Of a stretch of 64,000 nt of DNA, positions 55,842 to 64,000 are shown one piece after another (within the stretch, counting starts at the first letter, position 1; each line of letters begins with the position of its first letter). A program made the translations under genes and the position numbers. Below the pieces are notes generated by a model. It was not told where the DNA came from. It ran no database searches and saw only the letters and a program-made list of their open reading frames with translations. This DNA comes from EA-27 sp964396265 (GTDB lineage: Archaea; Thermoplasmatota; Thermoplasmata; RBG-16-68-12; EA-27), in the NCBI GenBank assembly GCA_964396265.1, contig CAYNEM010000014.1:1-64000 (forward strand), written 5' to 3'.

Positions 55842-58310
55842 ATGCGCACACTGATCGTCACCGAGAAAAACAACACAGCCGCGCGAATCGCCACCATCCT
55901 CTCGAACGGGTCCATGCGCCGGGGCTACCCGCACCGCGTGCCCGTGTTCGCCTTCTCCAAGGACGGGACGGACTACACGGTCGTCGGCCTCCGGGGCCAC
56001 ATCATGAACATCGACTACCCGGAGGAGCTGAACGCCTGGGAGAAGGTCGACCTCAGGCGGCTCATCTGGGCGGAGCCCGTGAAGGTCGTCACCGCCAAGA
56101 ACGTGGAGGCCGCGCTCCGGGAGGTCGCGCACGGGCAGGACGAGGTCATCGTCGCGACGGACTTCGACCGGGAGGGCGAGCTCATCGGCGTCGAGGCCCT
56201 CAACATCGTGAAGGCAGAGAACCCCGGCATCCGGGTGCGGCGCGCGCGATACTCTTCGCTCACGAAGTGGGAGATCGAGGAGGCGTTCCGCAACCTCGCC
56301 GAGGTGGACTATGCGCTCGCGATGGCGGCGGAGTCCCGCCAGGAGGTCGACCTCGCCTGGGGCGCCGTGCTCACGCGGTTCATCTCCATCGCCGCCAACC
56401 AGGTGGGAAAGGACTTCCTCTCCGTCGGCCGCGTGCAGACGCCCGCGCTTGCGCTCATCGTGGACCGCGAGCGGGAGATCGAAGAGTTCGTGCCGAAGCC
56501 GTACTGGACCGTCCAAGCGACGTTCGACAAGGACGGCGTCACCTTCGCTGCGGGCCACGAGAAGGGCCAGTTCTGGGAGAAGCGCGACGCCGAGGCCGTC
56601 CTGAAGAAGGCAAAGGGCGCGAAGGGCGGCGTCGTGAAGGAGTATCTGAAGAACGAGAAGTCGGAGCGCGGGCCGCCGCCGTTCAACACGACGATGTTCG
56701 TGACGGAGGCGAACCGGCTCGGGCTCGGGGCCGCGTACGCGATGCGGATCGCGGAGGACCTGTACACGTCGGGCTACATCTCGTACCCGCGGACGGACAA
56801 CACGGTGTACCCGCCGTCGCTCTCCCTGAAGGGCGTGCTCGAGAAGCTCCGGCAGTCCGAATTCCGGACGGAGGCCGAGGAGATCCTGCAGCAGGAAACG
56901 ATCCGCGGGACGCGCGGGCGCATGGAGGCCACGGACCACCCGCCGATCTACTCGACGCAGGCCGCGCCGAAGACCAAGCTCCGCACCGATCATTGGAAGG
57001 TGTACGAGCTCGTCGTTCGCCGGTTCTTCGCGACGGTCGCGCCGCCCTCGGTCGGGATCGCGAGCGAGGCGAAGCTCGACGCGAACGGGGAGATGTTCCT
57101 CGCGTCCGGGTTCCGGATCGTCGACCCCGGCTGGCGGAAGTACTACCCGTACTGGTCCACCCGGGAGTCGGACCTGCCCGCGCTCAGGGAGGGCGAGACG
57201 GTCCCGCTTTTGGCGGTGGAGATGCGCGAGGACAAGACGAGGCCGGAGGCCCGGTACACGCAGGGCGCTCTCATCCAGGAGATGGAGCGGCTCAACCTGG
57301 GGACGAAGTCGACGCGCCACGAGATCATCCAGAAGCTGTACGACCGGAAGTACGTCGAGGGCCGCCAGCTACGTCCCACGCTCCCGGGACGGGCTCTCGT
57401 AGGCACGCTCGAGGACCACGCGAAGAAGATCACGGAACCCGAGATGACCGCACACCTCGAGGCCGACATGGACGGCATCGCCCGCGGGCTGCGGACGAAG
57501 CAGGAAGTCGTGCACGAGTCGCAGTCCCTCCTCGACGATACGCTGACCGTGCTCGTGGAGAACGAGGACGCGATTCGCTCGGAGATCACGAGCGCCCTCC
57601 AGGTCCAGAACTTCGTCGGCGTGTGCCCGGCGGACGGCGGCAACCTGTTCATCCGCGCGACGCGCCGCGGGTCGCGCTTCATCGGGTGCTCGAACTACCC
57701 GACGTGCAAGGTGTACCATTCGCTCCCGCCGGGGCTCATCGAGGCGACGCAGGAAAAGTGCCCCGAGTGCGGGTCCCCGATCGTCAAGCGGGTCGGCGGC
57801 GGGAAGCCGGACACGTTCTGCATCGACGCGGAGTGTCCCAGCCTCCGGGGACAGAACATCGTCGGGCGTTGTGAGAAGTGCCAGCAAGGCGAGATGATCA
57901 TCCGCCACTCCGGGCGCGGGAAGCGCTTCCTCGGGTGCGTGCGATACCCGGAGTGCGACAACACGCACCCTCTGCCCCAGCGCGGCCTCATCCTCACGAC
58001 GCCGGAACGGTGCGAGCGGTGCTCGAACCCGATCATCAAGGTCATCATGCGCGGGCGCCCGCCCTGGGTCCTCTGCGTGAACATGCAATGCCCGAAGAAG
58101 ATCGAACGTCAGGAGGCGAAACTGGCGCGCACAAAGGAGAAGGCGAAGGTCGCTCGCGCGAAGGCGAGGAAGGCCGCCGCCAAGAAGGCGGGGCCAAAGG
58201 GCGCAGAGAAGGCATCCAAGCCGAGGAAGCGGATGCCGAAAGTCGCCGCGAAAAAGCGTGCACCCGCGGTACCCCAGGCCTTGCCGTCGCCGCCGAGCCT
58301 CGGGACGTAG
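55842..58310 (+). CDS. topA: DNA topoisomerase IA, long paralogue with four C-terminal zinc ribbons
   Basis: Relaxes negative supercoils or decatenates. The 822-residue chain has the TOPRIM motif TDFDREGEL (D107, D109, E111), catalytic Tyr Y315 in ISYPRTDNTVYP and the FNTTMFVTEANRLG core. After residue 590 come four zinc-ribbon-type repeats; the first has CPAD in place of CxxC, while the others are intact (KCPECG, RCEKCQ, RCERCS). A Lys/Ala/Pro-rich tail, about 60 residues, should bind DNA. GTG at 55818 is discounted because it lies before the predicted transcription start. Confidence 0.93.
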   Translation: MRTLIVTEKNNTAARIATILSNGSMRRGYPHRVPVFAFSKDGTDYTVVGLRGHIMNIDYPEELNAWEKVDLRRLIWAEPVKVVTAKNVEAALREVAHGQDEVIVATDFDREGELIGVEALNIVKAENPGIRVRRARYSSLTKWEIEEAFRNLAEVDYALAMAAESRQEVDLAWGAVLTRFISIAANQVGKDFLSVGRVQTPALALIVDREREIEEFVPKPYWTVQATFDKDGVTFAAGHEKGQFWEKRDAEAVLKKAKGAKGGVVKEYLKNEKSERGPPPFNTTMFVTEANRLGLGAAYAMRIAEDLYTSGYISYPRTDNTVYPPSLSLKGVLEKLRQSEFRTEAEEILQQETIRGTRGRMEATDHPPIYSTQAAPKTKLRTDHWKVYELVVRRFFATVAPPSVGIASEAKLDANGEMFLASGFRIVDPGWRKYYPYWSTRESDLPALREGETVPLLAVEMREDKTRPEARYTQGALIQEMERLNLGTKSTRHEIIQKLYDRKYVEGRQLRPTLPGRALVGTLEDHAKKITEPEMTAHLEADMDGIARGLRTKQEVVHESQSLLDDTLTVLVENEDAIRSEITSALQVQNFVGVCPADGGNLFIRATRRGSRFIGCSNYPTCKVYHSLPPGLIEATQEKCPECGSPIVKRVGGGKPDTFCIDAECPSLRGQNIVGRCEKCQQGEMIIRHSGRGKRFLGCVRYPECDNTHPLPQRGLILTTPERCERCSNPIIKVIMRGRPPWVLCVNMQCPKKIERQEAKLARTKEKAKVARAKARKAAAKKAGPKGAEKASKPRKRMPKVAAKKRAPAVPQALPSPPSLGT

Positions 58311-58346
58311 CGACGCCTTATCACTCCCACCGGCTTCCCGGCGGCG

Positions 58347-58745
58347 ATGCAGCGAACGAACTTCGGCTCGGGCACTCGCTGGGAACCGATCATCGGGTAC
58401 TCCCGTGCGGTCCGGGTGGGTCCTTTCGTGTGGGTCTCCGGCACCACCGCCACGGACGAGCGGGGAGACATCGTCGGGCCCGAGGACGCGTATGCCCAAG
58501 CGTCACAGGCGCTCCGGAACATCGAGCGCGCCCTCGCAGGGGCGGGTGCGAACCGGACTCACGTCGTCAGGACGCGCATTTACGTGAAGAACATCGAGGA
58601 CTGGGAGCGCGTCGGGCGGGCGCACCGGGAGATGTTCGACGGCATCCGCCCGGCCACCTCAATGGTCGAGGTGAGCCGGTTCGTCGCGCCGGAGATCCTC
58701 GTGGAGATCGAGGCGGACGCGTTCGTCCCGGAGCTGCCGGAGTGA
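58347..58745 (+). CDS. RidA/YjgF-family enamine/imine deaminase
   Basis: A 132-residue trimeric-type RidA protein that hydrolyses reactive enamines from PLP enzymes. It has VRVGPFVWVSGTTATD, NIERALAGAGANRTHVVRTR (with the key Arg) and VEVSRFVAPEILVEIEADAF (with the Glu). A TATA-like CCTTATCAC is about 28 bp upstream of ATG 58347. It stands between two topoisomerase genes, which is probably incidental; nearby IlvE is a functional partner type. Confidence 0.9.
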   Translation: MQRTNFGSGTRWEPIIGYSRAVRVGPFVWVSGTTATDERGDIVGPEDAYAQASQALRNIERALAGAGANRTHVVRTRIYVKNIEDWERVGRAHREMFDGIRPATSMVEVSRFVAPEILVEIEADAFVPELPE

Positions 58746-58755
58746 GCTTCGCCGC

Positions 58756-58765
58756 CATTAAATAG
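58756..58765 (+). promoter_or_regulatory. TATA element of the second topA gene
   Basis: CATTAAATAG is centred about 30 bp before the GTG at 58790. The same core occurs before the first topA gene (ATTAAATAG at 55800), suggesting that the promoters were duplicated along with the genes. Confidence 0.55.
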
Positions 58766-58789
58766 CCCGTACTCCCATGCGCGATTCCC

Positions 58790-60811
58790 GTGCGAAGGCT
58801 TGTCATCGCGGAGAAAGGCTCCGCGGCCCTGCGCCTCGCCATCGTCCTCTCAGGCGGCACGCTCAAGCGCCGCCGCCAAGGCGTGACCGTCTTCGAGTTC
58901 GCGCGGGACGGGATCGACCACGCGGTGATCGGTCTCCGTGGACACATCGTCGAGATCGACTACCCGCCAGAGTTCCGTGACTGGGACGCCGCGGACCTCG
59001 ACGCGCTCCTCGCCGCCAAACCCGTGGAAGAGGTCAGCGAGCCGGCGATCGGGGACGCGATCCGGGCGTTGGCGGTGGGCGCGGACGAGATCGTAATCGC
59101 GACGGACTTCGACCGCGAGGGTGAGCTCATCGGTGCGGAGGCCGTGCGCATCGCCCGGGATGTCTCCCCCGGCTTCACTGTCAAGCGTGCACGGTTCAGC
59201 TCGCTCAGCCGCTGGGACATCGAGGAGGCCTTCCGGAACCTCTCGGACCTCGACGATCGGTTGGCGGCGTCCGCGCGGGCGCGGGAGGAGGTCGACCTCG
59301 CCTGGGGCGCCGTCCTCACGCGGTTCCTGTCCCTCGCGTGCGGGATGCGCGGGCGGGAGTTCCTCTCCGTCGGTCGAGTGCAGACGCCGACGCTCGCGCT
59401 CCTCGTGGAGCGGGAACGGGAGGCGGAGGAGTTCGTCCCCCAGCCGTACTGGATCGTCACCGCCACCGTCGGGGATCCGCCGGTCACCGCGACGCACCAG
59501 AGCGAGCGCTTCTGGCAGCAGGACGAGGCGGACGCGGCACAGGGCCGCGCCGAGCTCGCCGAGGAAGCAGTCGTCACGAACTACGACGTTCGATCGATGG
59601 AAGGCCACCGGCCACCACCATTCAACACGACCTCGTTCCTCGCGGAGGCGACGCGCCTCGGACTGAGCGCCGTCAAGGCGATGCTCATCGCGGAGGACCT
59701 GTACCGCGCAGGGCAACTGTCCTATCCACGGACGGACAACACGGTGTACCCGTCCAGCTTGAACCTGCGTGCCACCCTCGAACGCTTGCGCGAGTCCGAT
59801 TTGGCGGCGGAGGTGGAGGAGGTCCTCGCCCAGGAGTCCCTTCGCCCCTCCCGAGGCCCGATGGCGACGACGGACCATCCGCCGATCTACCCGACTGCAG
59901 GCGCTCGCCGGGACGCCCTGAAGCCGGACACCTGGCGGGTGTACGACCTCGTGGTCCGGCGGTTCCTAGCCACCCTCGCGCCCCCGGCGTCGGAGCGGGA
60001 CACCGCCGCGGAGTTCGACCTTGGCGGCGAGGCGTTCTTTGCGCACGGGCGGGAGATCGTCGATCCGGGTTGGCGGAAGTTCTACGGACCGCAGGCAACC
60101 CCTTCGCCCATCCCCGTCGTTGCCGTCGGGGACCGGCTCCCCGTTCTGGCGGTGGTCGAGGAACACCGGCAGACGGACCCGCCGACACGATACACGCAGG
60201 GCCATGTCATCCAGGAGATGGAGAAGCAGGGCCTTGGCACGAAGTCCACGCGGCACGAGATCCTGCAGAAACTGTACGACCGGGGCTACGTCGAAGGGCG
60301 TACGCTCCGCGCGACCGCAGCGGGGCGCGCCGTCGTGGAAGCGCTGGAGGCCCACGGAGGGCAGGTGACGCGGCCCGAGATGACCGCCAAGCTGGAGGGG
60401 GCGATGGACGCGATCGCCGTCGGCTCGCGGTCCCTTGAGGACGTCGTCGCGGAGAGCCGCGCGCTGCTCGCGTCGGTCCTCGCGGAGATGCGGGGCCGCT
60501 CCGCTGGGATCTCGGCCTGGGTCCGCACCGCGATCGCGAACGAGGTCGAGGTGGGGACGTGCGAGAAGTGCGGCGGCGTCATGCTCATCCGCAAGGCACG
60601 GACGGGACACCGCTTCCTCGGATGCTCGAAGTTCCCGGAGTGCAGGAACACGCGCGGCCTGCCGAAGACGGGCCTCCTCGTCCCTTTGTTGGAGACGTGC
60701 GAGAGGTGCGGGTCCCGGAAGCTCGCCCACGTCCACCGGGGGATCGCGAACGTATGGTGCGCGACGCCCACGTGCCCGGACGCGGAGCTTGCGCGGATCC
60801 TCGGGGTCTGA
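58790..60811 (+). CDS. DNA topoisomerase IA, short paralogue with two zinc ribbons
   Basis: Second type IA topoisomerase, 673 residues, GTG start (MRRLVIAEKGSAALRLAIVL). It keeps TDFDREGEL (D106, D108, E110) and catalytic Tyr Y312 in LSYPRTDNTVYP, so it looks active. It has only two zinc ribbons (CEKCGG...CSKFPEC and CERCGS...CATPTCP) and no basic tail. Long conserved stretches (EEVDLAWGAVLTRF, FLSVGRVQTP, PPFNTTSFLAEATRLGL) show a recent paralogy with the gene at 55.8 kb. Roles could be split (relaxation versus decatenation), which cannot be read from sequence. Confidence 0.92.
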   Translation: MRRLVIAEKGSAALRLAIVLSGGTLKRRRQGVTVFEFARDGIDHAVIGLRGHIVEIDYPPEFRDWDAADLDALLAAKPVEEVSEPAIGDAIRALAVGADEIVIATDFDREGELIGAEAVRIARDVSPGFTVKRARFSSLSRWDIEEAFRNLSDLDDRLAASARAREEVDLAWGAVLTRFLSLACGMRGREFLSVGRVQTPTLALLVEREREAEEFVPQPYWIVTATVGDPPVTATHQSERFWQQDEADAAQGRAELAEEAVVTNYDVRSMEGHRPPPFNTTSFLAEATRLGLSAVKAMLIAEDLYRAGQLSYPRTDNTVYPSSLNLRATLERLRESDLAAEVEEVLAQESLRPSRGPMATTDHPPIYPTAGARRDALKPDTWRVYDLVVRRFLATLAPPASERDTAAEFDLGGEAFFAHGREIVDPGWRKFYGPQATPSPIPVVAVGDRLPVLAVVEEHRQTDPPTRYTQGHVIQEMEKQGLGTKSTRHEILQKLYDRGYVEGRTLRATAAGRAVVEALEAHGGQVTRPEMTAKLEGAMDAIAVGSRSLEDVVAESRALLASVLAEMRGRSAGISAWVRTAIANEVEVGTCEKCGGVMLIRKARTGHRFLGCSKFPECRNTRGLPKTGLLVPLLETCERCGSRKLAHVHRGIANVWCATPTCPDAELARILGV

Positions 60812-60853
60812 ATCGCCCCGCGGAGTCGCGACGCGGATGGCCTTCGTGGCGGA

Positions 60854-61522
60854 TCACCATGGCTCGCCGGCATTCCCGCCACAGAAGCGCGTCACGAGGT
60901 TGGCGGCGATGGCCGTCGCCTCGCGCAATGCATCCTCGGAAATTCCGGGCACGCCGCAGACGAGGAACCGCACGTCGCGTGTGTCGGACGTCACCTTGCT
61001 CGCCTCCGCGTCCCGGTACGGATAGATCGCGACGAGCCGGTCCGCATCCTCGCATACGACCTCGACCCCCTTGAGGGTCGCCGTCGACTCCATCCCGATT
61101 CCGAGGAACGTCTCTCCCTGCCGGGCGCGTCGCATGCGCATGTCCCCGCGCAACTTTGCCGCGTCGAATGCCGCGAGCGCGACGCGGGTCTCGGCGGACG
61201 CAAGGTTGTACGCGTCGACGAGCGTGTTGATCCGAGGGAACGGCTTTCCCTGGATCACGCGACGCAGGAGGGCCTCGGCCGCCGGTCGGACCTTCGTCGG
61301 GTCGACGCCGACCCGCCAGAAGAAATCCCGGTATGCGCGCAGGCGCGGCTCGTCCTTCAGGGTCTCGATCATGTACGTGCCGCGGTAATGATTCGTACGC
61401 TCCTCCAGGAACGATGCCAAGGCGTCGTTTGCGGGTTCCACGCGGAGGCCTCGAACGTCGAACACCAGGGCCTCGAGGCCGGGGAACTCCGTCCCCAAAT
61501 CCGGATCCGGCCGCAGGGGCAC
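60854..61522 (-). CDS. B3/B4-domain protein (PheRS beta-like domain)
   Basis: A 222-residue protein made mainly of the B3/B4 domain otherwise found in phenylalanyl-tRNA synthetase beta chains, where it edits misacylated tRNA. Signatures are LKDEPRLRAYRDFFWRVGVD, then PFPRINTLVDAYNLASAET and LVAIYPYRDAEASKVTSDT. Stand-alone B3/B4 proteins are known and may act as trans-editing or other factors. GTG 61522 is used; the long upstream frame is antisense to the flavoprotein gene. Confidence 0.82.
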   Translation of the reverse strand: MPLRPDPDLGTEFPGLEALVFDVRGLRVEPANDALASFLEERTNHYRGTYMIETLKDEPRLRAYRDFFWRVGVDPTKVRPAAEALLRRVIQGKPFPRINTLVDAYNLASAETRVALAAFDAAKLRGDMRMRRARQGETFLGIGMESTATLKGVEVVCEDADRLVAIYPYRDAEASKVTSDTRDVRFLVCGVPGISEDALREATAIAANLVTRFCGGNAGEPW

Positions 61523-61634
61523 ACGCCAGGAATCGCACAGCCGCCAAAGAACTTGCCCCGTTCGAACCCCGAAGGCTCCGGTGGAGTCGCACCGCCAAGT
61601 ACTTGGACGGGAAATCGTTCGCCACAGGGCGTCC

Positions 61635-62789
61635 ATGGAGCACATCGTCATCCTTGGCGGCGGCTTCGGCGGCCTGACCGCCGCATCGGAGCTCGACCCG
61701 CTGGCGGCGTCCGGGAGGGCGCACGTCACGCTCATCGAGCGGAACACGCACTTCCGCATGGGGTTCAACAAGCAGTGGGTGCTCGACGGCCGTCGGCGGC
61801 CGGACGAAGGGCTTCGCCCGTACGCATCGCTCCGCGCACGCCACGTCACGTTCCTCCACGACGCGATCGCGTCAATCGACACGGCGAGAAGGACCGTGCA
61901 CCTGAAGTCGCGAAGGCTCGAATACGACCACCTCGTCGTCGCGCTCGGTGCGGAGCTGGCCCCGGACCTGGTCCCGGGTCTCACGGAGGGCGCGTACGAC
62001 CTGTTCGACGACGCCGCCATTCCGACGCTGAAGGCCGCCGTGGAAGGGATGACGGAGGGCACGCTCGTCGTCGCCATCGCCTCCGTCCCGTTCAAGTGTC
62101 CGCCCGCGCCCTACGAGTACGCGCTCCTGCTCGACGACATGCTCCGCCGTCGCAAGGTGCGCGAGGCCGTGCGCCTCGTCCTCACGACCCCGGAGCCGCA
62201 GCCGATGCCCACCGCGGGGAAGGCGGTCGGGGACCAGGTGAAGGCGTTGCTCGCGGAGCGCGGGATCGAATACGAGACGCAGCACAAGCCGAAGGCCGTG
62301 GACGCCGCCACGCGCGTCGTGACGTACGAGAACGGGGTGAAGCTCGCCTACGGAATCCTGGCGGCGGTCCCGCCGCACCGCGCTCCGAAGGTCGTGCGGG
62401 ATGCCGGGCTTACGGACGCCTCAGGCTTCGTGCCCGTCGAGCTCGGGACGTTCCGAACGTCCGCGCCGGACGTGTACGCGATCGGGGACGTGGCGGCGAT
62501 CAAGCTTCCCGGGGGAGGGCCGCATCCGAAGGCGGGCGTGTTCGCGGAGGCGCAGGCCCTCGCGGTGGCGCGCGCACTCATCGCACGGTTGGACGGCGTC
62601 GGCTCGCCGACGTACGAGGGCGTGGGCACCTGTTACGTGGAAACGGGACGCGGCATGGCCGCGCACGCAGAACTCCATCTCCTCGAACCGGATGGACCGC
62701 GGGCGAAGATGGAGACCCCTTCCGTCGCCGGACTCGCCGCCAAGGCGGAGTTCGAGCGCGAGCGGTTCGCCCGGTGGTTCGGCGGCTAG
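61635..62789 (+). CDS. FAD-dependent oxidoreductase, sulfide:quinone/flavocytochrome-c-sulfide-dehydrogenase-like
   Basis: A 384-residue two-dinucleotide-domain flavoprotein. FAD-binding HIVILGGGFGGLTAASELD starts it; the second FAD site is DVYAIGDVAAIKL. Conserved C155 is in VPFKCPPAPYE, the same motif as in FCSD/SQR-type enzymes, where a Cys attacks sulfide. The second redox Cys is not obvious, though GTCYVETGRG (Cys near 331) is a candidate. It could be an SQR-like enzyme or type II NADH dehydrogenase relative. The ATG at 61635 is used; DUF1326 follows 39 bp later with its own promoter. Confidence 0.82.
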   Translation: MEHIVILGGGFGGLTAASELDPLAASGRAHVTLIERNTHFRMGFNKQWVLDGRRRPDEGLRPYASLRARHVTFLHDAIASIDTARRTVHLKSRRLEYDHLVVALGAELAPDLVPGLTEGAYDLFDDAAIPTLKAAVEGMTEGTLVVAIASVPFKCPPAPYEYALLLDDMLRRRKVREAVRLVLTTPEPQPMPTAGKAVGDQVKALLAERGIEYETQHKPKAVDAATRVVTYENGVKLAYGILAAVPPHRAPKVVRDAGLTDASGFVPVELGTFRTSAPDVYAIGDVAAIKLPGGGPHPKAGVFAEAQALAVARALIARLDGVGSPTYEGVGTCYVETGRGMAAHAELHLLEPDGPRAKMETPSVAGLAAKAEFERERFARWFGG

Positions 62790-62828
62790 CCCGCGTCCTT
62801 AAGGAAAGAGTGGGGTTGCCGAGGACCT

Positions 62829-63446
62829 ATGGGGACGAAGTGGCGCATCTCCGGATCGCTCCTCGGCGCGTGCAACTGCGACTGGGGCTGCCCTTGTAGT
62901 TTCGACGCGCCGCCGACGTACGGCGCATGCCATGGCACGTACGTGTGGATCGTGAAGACAGGGACCTTCGGAGCCACAGTCCGGCTCGACGGTCTCGCGT
63001 TCGCAAGCGCAGGCTCGCATCCGGGACCGATCCACCTGGGCCACGGGACGTCCGTCACGCTCGTGGACGACCGGGCGACCCCCGCGCAGCGCAAGGCGAT
63101 CGAGACGCTCCGGAGAGGTGGGGGCGGACCGCCGTTCTCCATCTTCGCGAAGACGACGGAGCGATGGCTCCCGACCGTGTACGCGCCGTTCGATGTCCGG
63201 CTCAACGGCGTCCGCAGCGTCGTCAAGGTGGACGGCGGTCGAACCTACCACCTCGCGATCTCGCGCATCAAGAACCCGGTCACGGGGGATGAGGAAGAGG
63301 TGTACCTCGACAAACCCACGGGGTTCACCGCCAAGCGGACGGAACTCGGGATGTCCCTTGTCGCGCGCGTCAACGTCCCCGGGCTCGTGTACGACGTCTC
63401 AGGCCAGTACGCAGAGTACAGCGAGTTCTCCTACTCCAGAAAGTAA
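62829..63446 (+). CDS. DUF1326 protein
   Basis: A 205-residue protein of the DUF1326 family. The hallmark Cys cluster GACNCDWGCPCSFDAPP at residues 14-30 is near the N-terminus, and the rest is beta-rich (GHGTSVTLVDD, PVTGDEEEVYLDKPTG). Function of the family is unknown; the cysteines may hold a metal. TATA-like CCTTAAGG lies about 28 bp upstream. Its stop is directly beside the converging MBL-fold gene's stop. Confidence 0.85.
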   Translation: MGTKWRISGSLLGACNCDWGCPCSFDAPPTYGACHGTYVWIVKTGTFGATVRLDGLAFASAGSHPGPIHLGHGTSVTLVDDRATPAQRKAIETLRRGGGGPPFSIFAKTTERWLPTVYAPFDVRLNGVRSVVKVDGGRTYHLAISRIKNPVTGDEEEVYLDKPTGFTAKRTELGMSLVARVNVPGLVYDVSGQYAEYSEFSYSRK

Positions 63447-64000
63447 TCAGAGCTTCGCCGCGAGCGCCTTCACCTGCTGCGACCCGCCCCTCAGGACTGG
63501 CCCGCCGTGGCCGAACAGGATCGTCTCGAATTCGTAGTTCGCGAGCTTCTTGATCGACTGGCGGTGCTGCGCCGGGTCGATGTTGTACTTGTCGCTCATC
63601 GGGCCCAGTCCCTTCTCGTTGTTCATCGAGTCGCCCGCCACGAGGATCTTCCGCTCCGTGTCGAGGAGCGAGAGGTGCCCCGGCGTGTGGCCCGGCGTGT
63701 GGATGACGAGGAACCCCTCGTACTTCTGCCCGTCCTCGAGCCGCACGTCCACGTTGACGGCCTCGTGGCGCTGGGGGCCCGGCGGTCCGGGATACACCTT
63801 CGTGCGCGCGACGAAATCCGCGTCGTCCCCGTGGACGGCGATCTTCGCGCCCGGGGCTCGGGACTTGATCGCCTTCAATCCGAGCACGTGGTCGGGGTGC
63901 GTGTGCGTCACGACGACGCTTGTGAGGTCCCCCGGCGCGCGGCCGTTCTTCCGGAGCCAGTTGAAGATGTCCTTGGCGGTGTCGTCCACGCTGGTGTCGA
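63447..64000 (-). CDS. Metallo-beta-lactamase-fold hydrolase, N-terminus outside window
   Basis: The C-terminal 184 residues of a binuclear metal hydrolase. The metal motifs HTHPDH, FLVIHTPGHTPGHLSL, LVAGDSMN and ILFGHGGPVL are all visible. The frame is still open at base 64000, so the start and the first beta-strand lie beyond. Family roles are broad (glyoxalase II, lactonase, others); no specific substrate can be named. Confidence 0.88.
   Translation of the reverse strand, partial: DTSVDDTAKDIFNWLRKNGRAPGDLTSVVVTHTHPDHVLGLKAIKSRAPGAKIAVHGDDADFVARTKVYPGPPGPQRHEAVNVDVRLEDGQKYEGFLVIHTPGHTPGHLSLLDTERKILVAGDSMNNEKGLGPMSDKYNIDPAQHRQSIKKLANYEFETILFGHGGPVLRGGSQQVKALAAKL

Noticed and set aside
61541..61580. 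tRNA-like T-arm (GTTCGAACCCC)
   Set aside because: The flanks do not form a 5-bp stem on either strand and no acceptor or anticodon arm is nearby; it is only a TTCGAA palindrome in the gap before the flavoprotein gene.

Overview
The window looks like a chromosome segment of a GC-rich archaeon (roughly two-thirds G+C by eye), most likely a heterotrophic member of Thermoplasmatota or a close euryarchaeal relative. The support is the gene set: the archaeal tRNA amidotransferase GatDE, an RPA single-strand-binding operon, a PriS-type primase, TrmB- and DtxR-type regulators, KaiC-like ATPases, a DUF504 protein, an ADP-forming acetyl-CoA synthetase and a tungsten aldehyde oxidoreductase. Many genes also carry an archaeal TATA element about 25-30 bp before the start codon, which implies leaderless transcripts. 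The exact lineage is inference. No rRNA, tRNA, CRISPR array, insertion sequence or prophage was recognised, and no gene-free gap exceeds 300 bp.

Layout. 1-7.3 kb: the end of a fused acyl-CoA synthetase (ADP-forming), two toxin-antitoxin loci that each keep the antitoxin but have a broken toxin, a VOC protein, a coiled-coil protein, an aldehyde:ferredoxin oxidoreductase carrying a C-terminal MoaD-like domain, and a decayed second copy of that MoaD tail. 7.3-16.7 kb: thioredoxin/CcdA-type and secreted redox proteins, Ogt, a PriS-like primase, a cystathionine gamma-synthase family enzyme and an FTR1 iron permease. 16.7-23 kb: a DtxR-type regulator divergent from FTR1 with three phased dyads between them, LarE and threonine synthase sharing one TATA element, and a 1129-residue membrane-tethered winged-helix protein with a large extracellular Ig/PKD region. 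23-31 kb: a CaxA-type antiporter, Thi4, GNATs, acyl-CoA dehydrogenase, AlaX, MFS and DUF504. 31-36 kb: gatD and gatE separated by a broken GGCT gene and two other genes. 36-44 kb: membrane and surface proteins, a HExxH protein, a 30-residue Cys-rich peptide divergent from a TrmB-like regulator, a methyltransferase and a Rab-like GTPase. 44-50.5 kb: the RPA operon, a SirB1-like protein, a KaiC pair (one with a dead P-loop) and an exported phage-tail-tube-like protein. 50.5-64 kb: purC, ilvE, sucCD, a zinc-ribbon membrane protein, two topoisomerase IA paralogues flanking a RidA gene, a flavoprotein, DUF1326 and a metallo-beta-lactamase fold protein.

Together the genes suggest fermentation or respiration of amino acids and fatty acids (AOR, Acd, acyl-CoA dehydrogenase, SucCD, IlvE) in a cell with an elaborate S-layer-type surface. 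The signals I rate highest are a stand-alone tail-tube homologue with its own export signal, a heptamer CCGCCAA/TTGGCGG present about 80 times on both strands and in all frames, the membrane-spanning one-component regulator, the Cys-rich mini-protein with its own promoter and terminator, and the phased DtxR-type operators.
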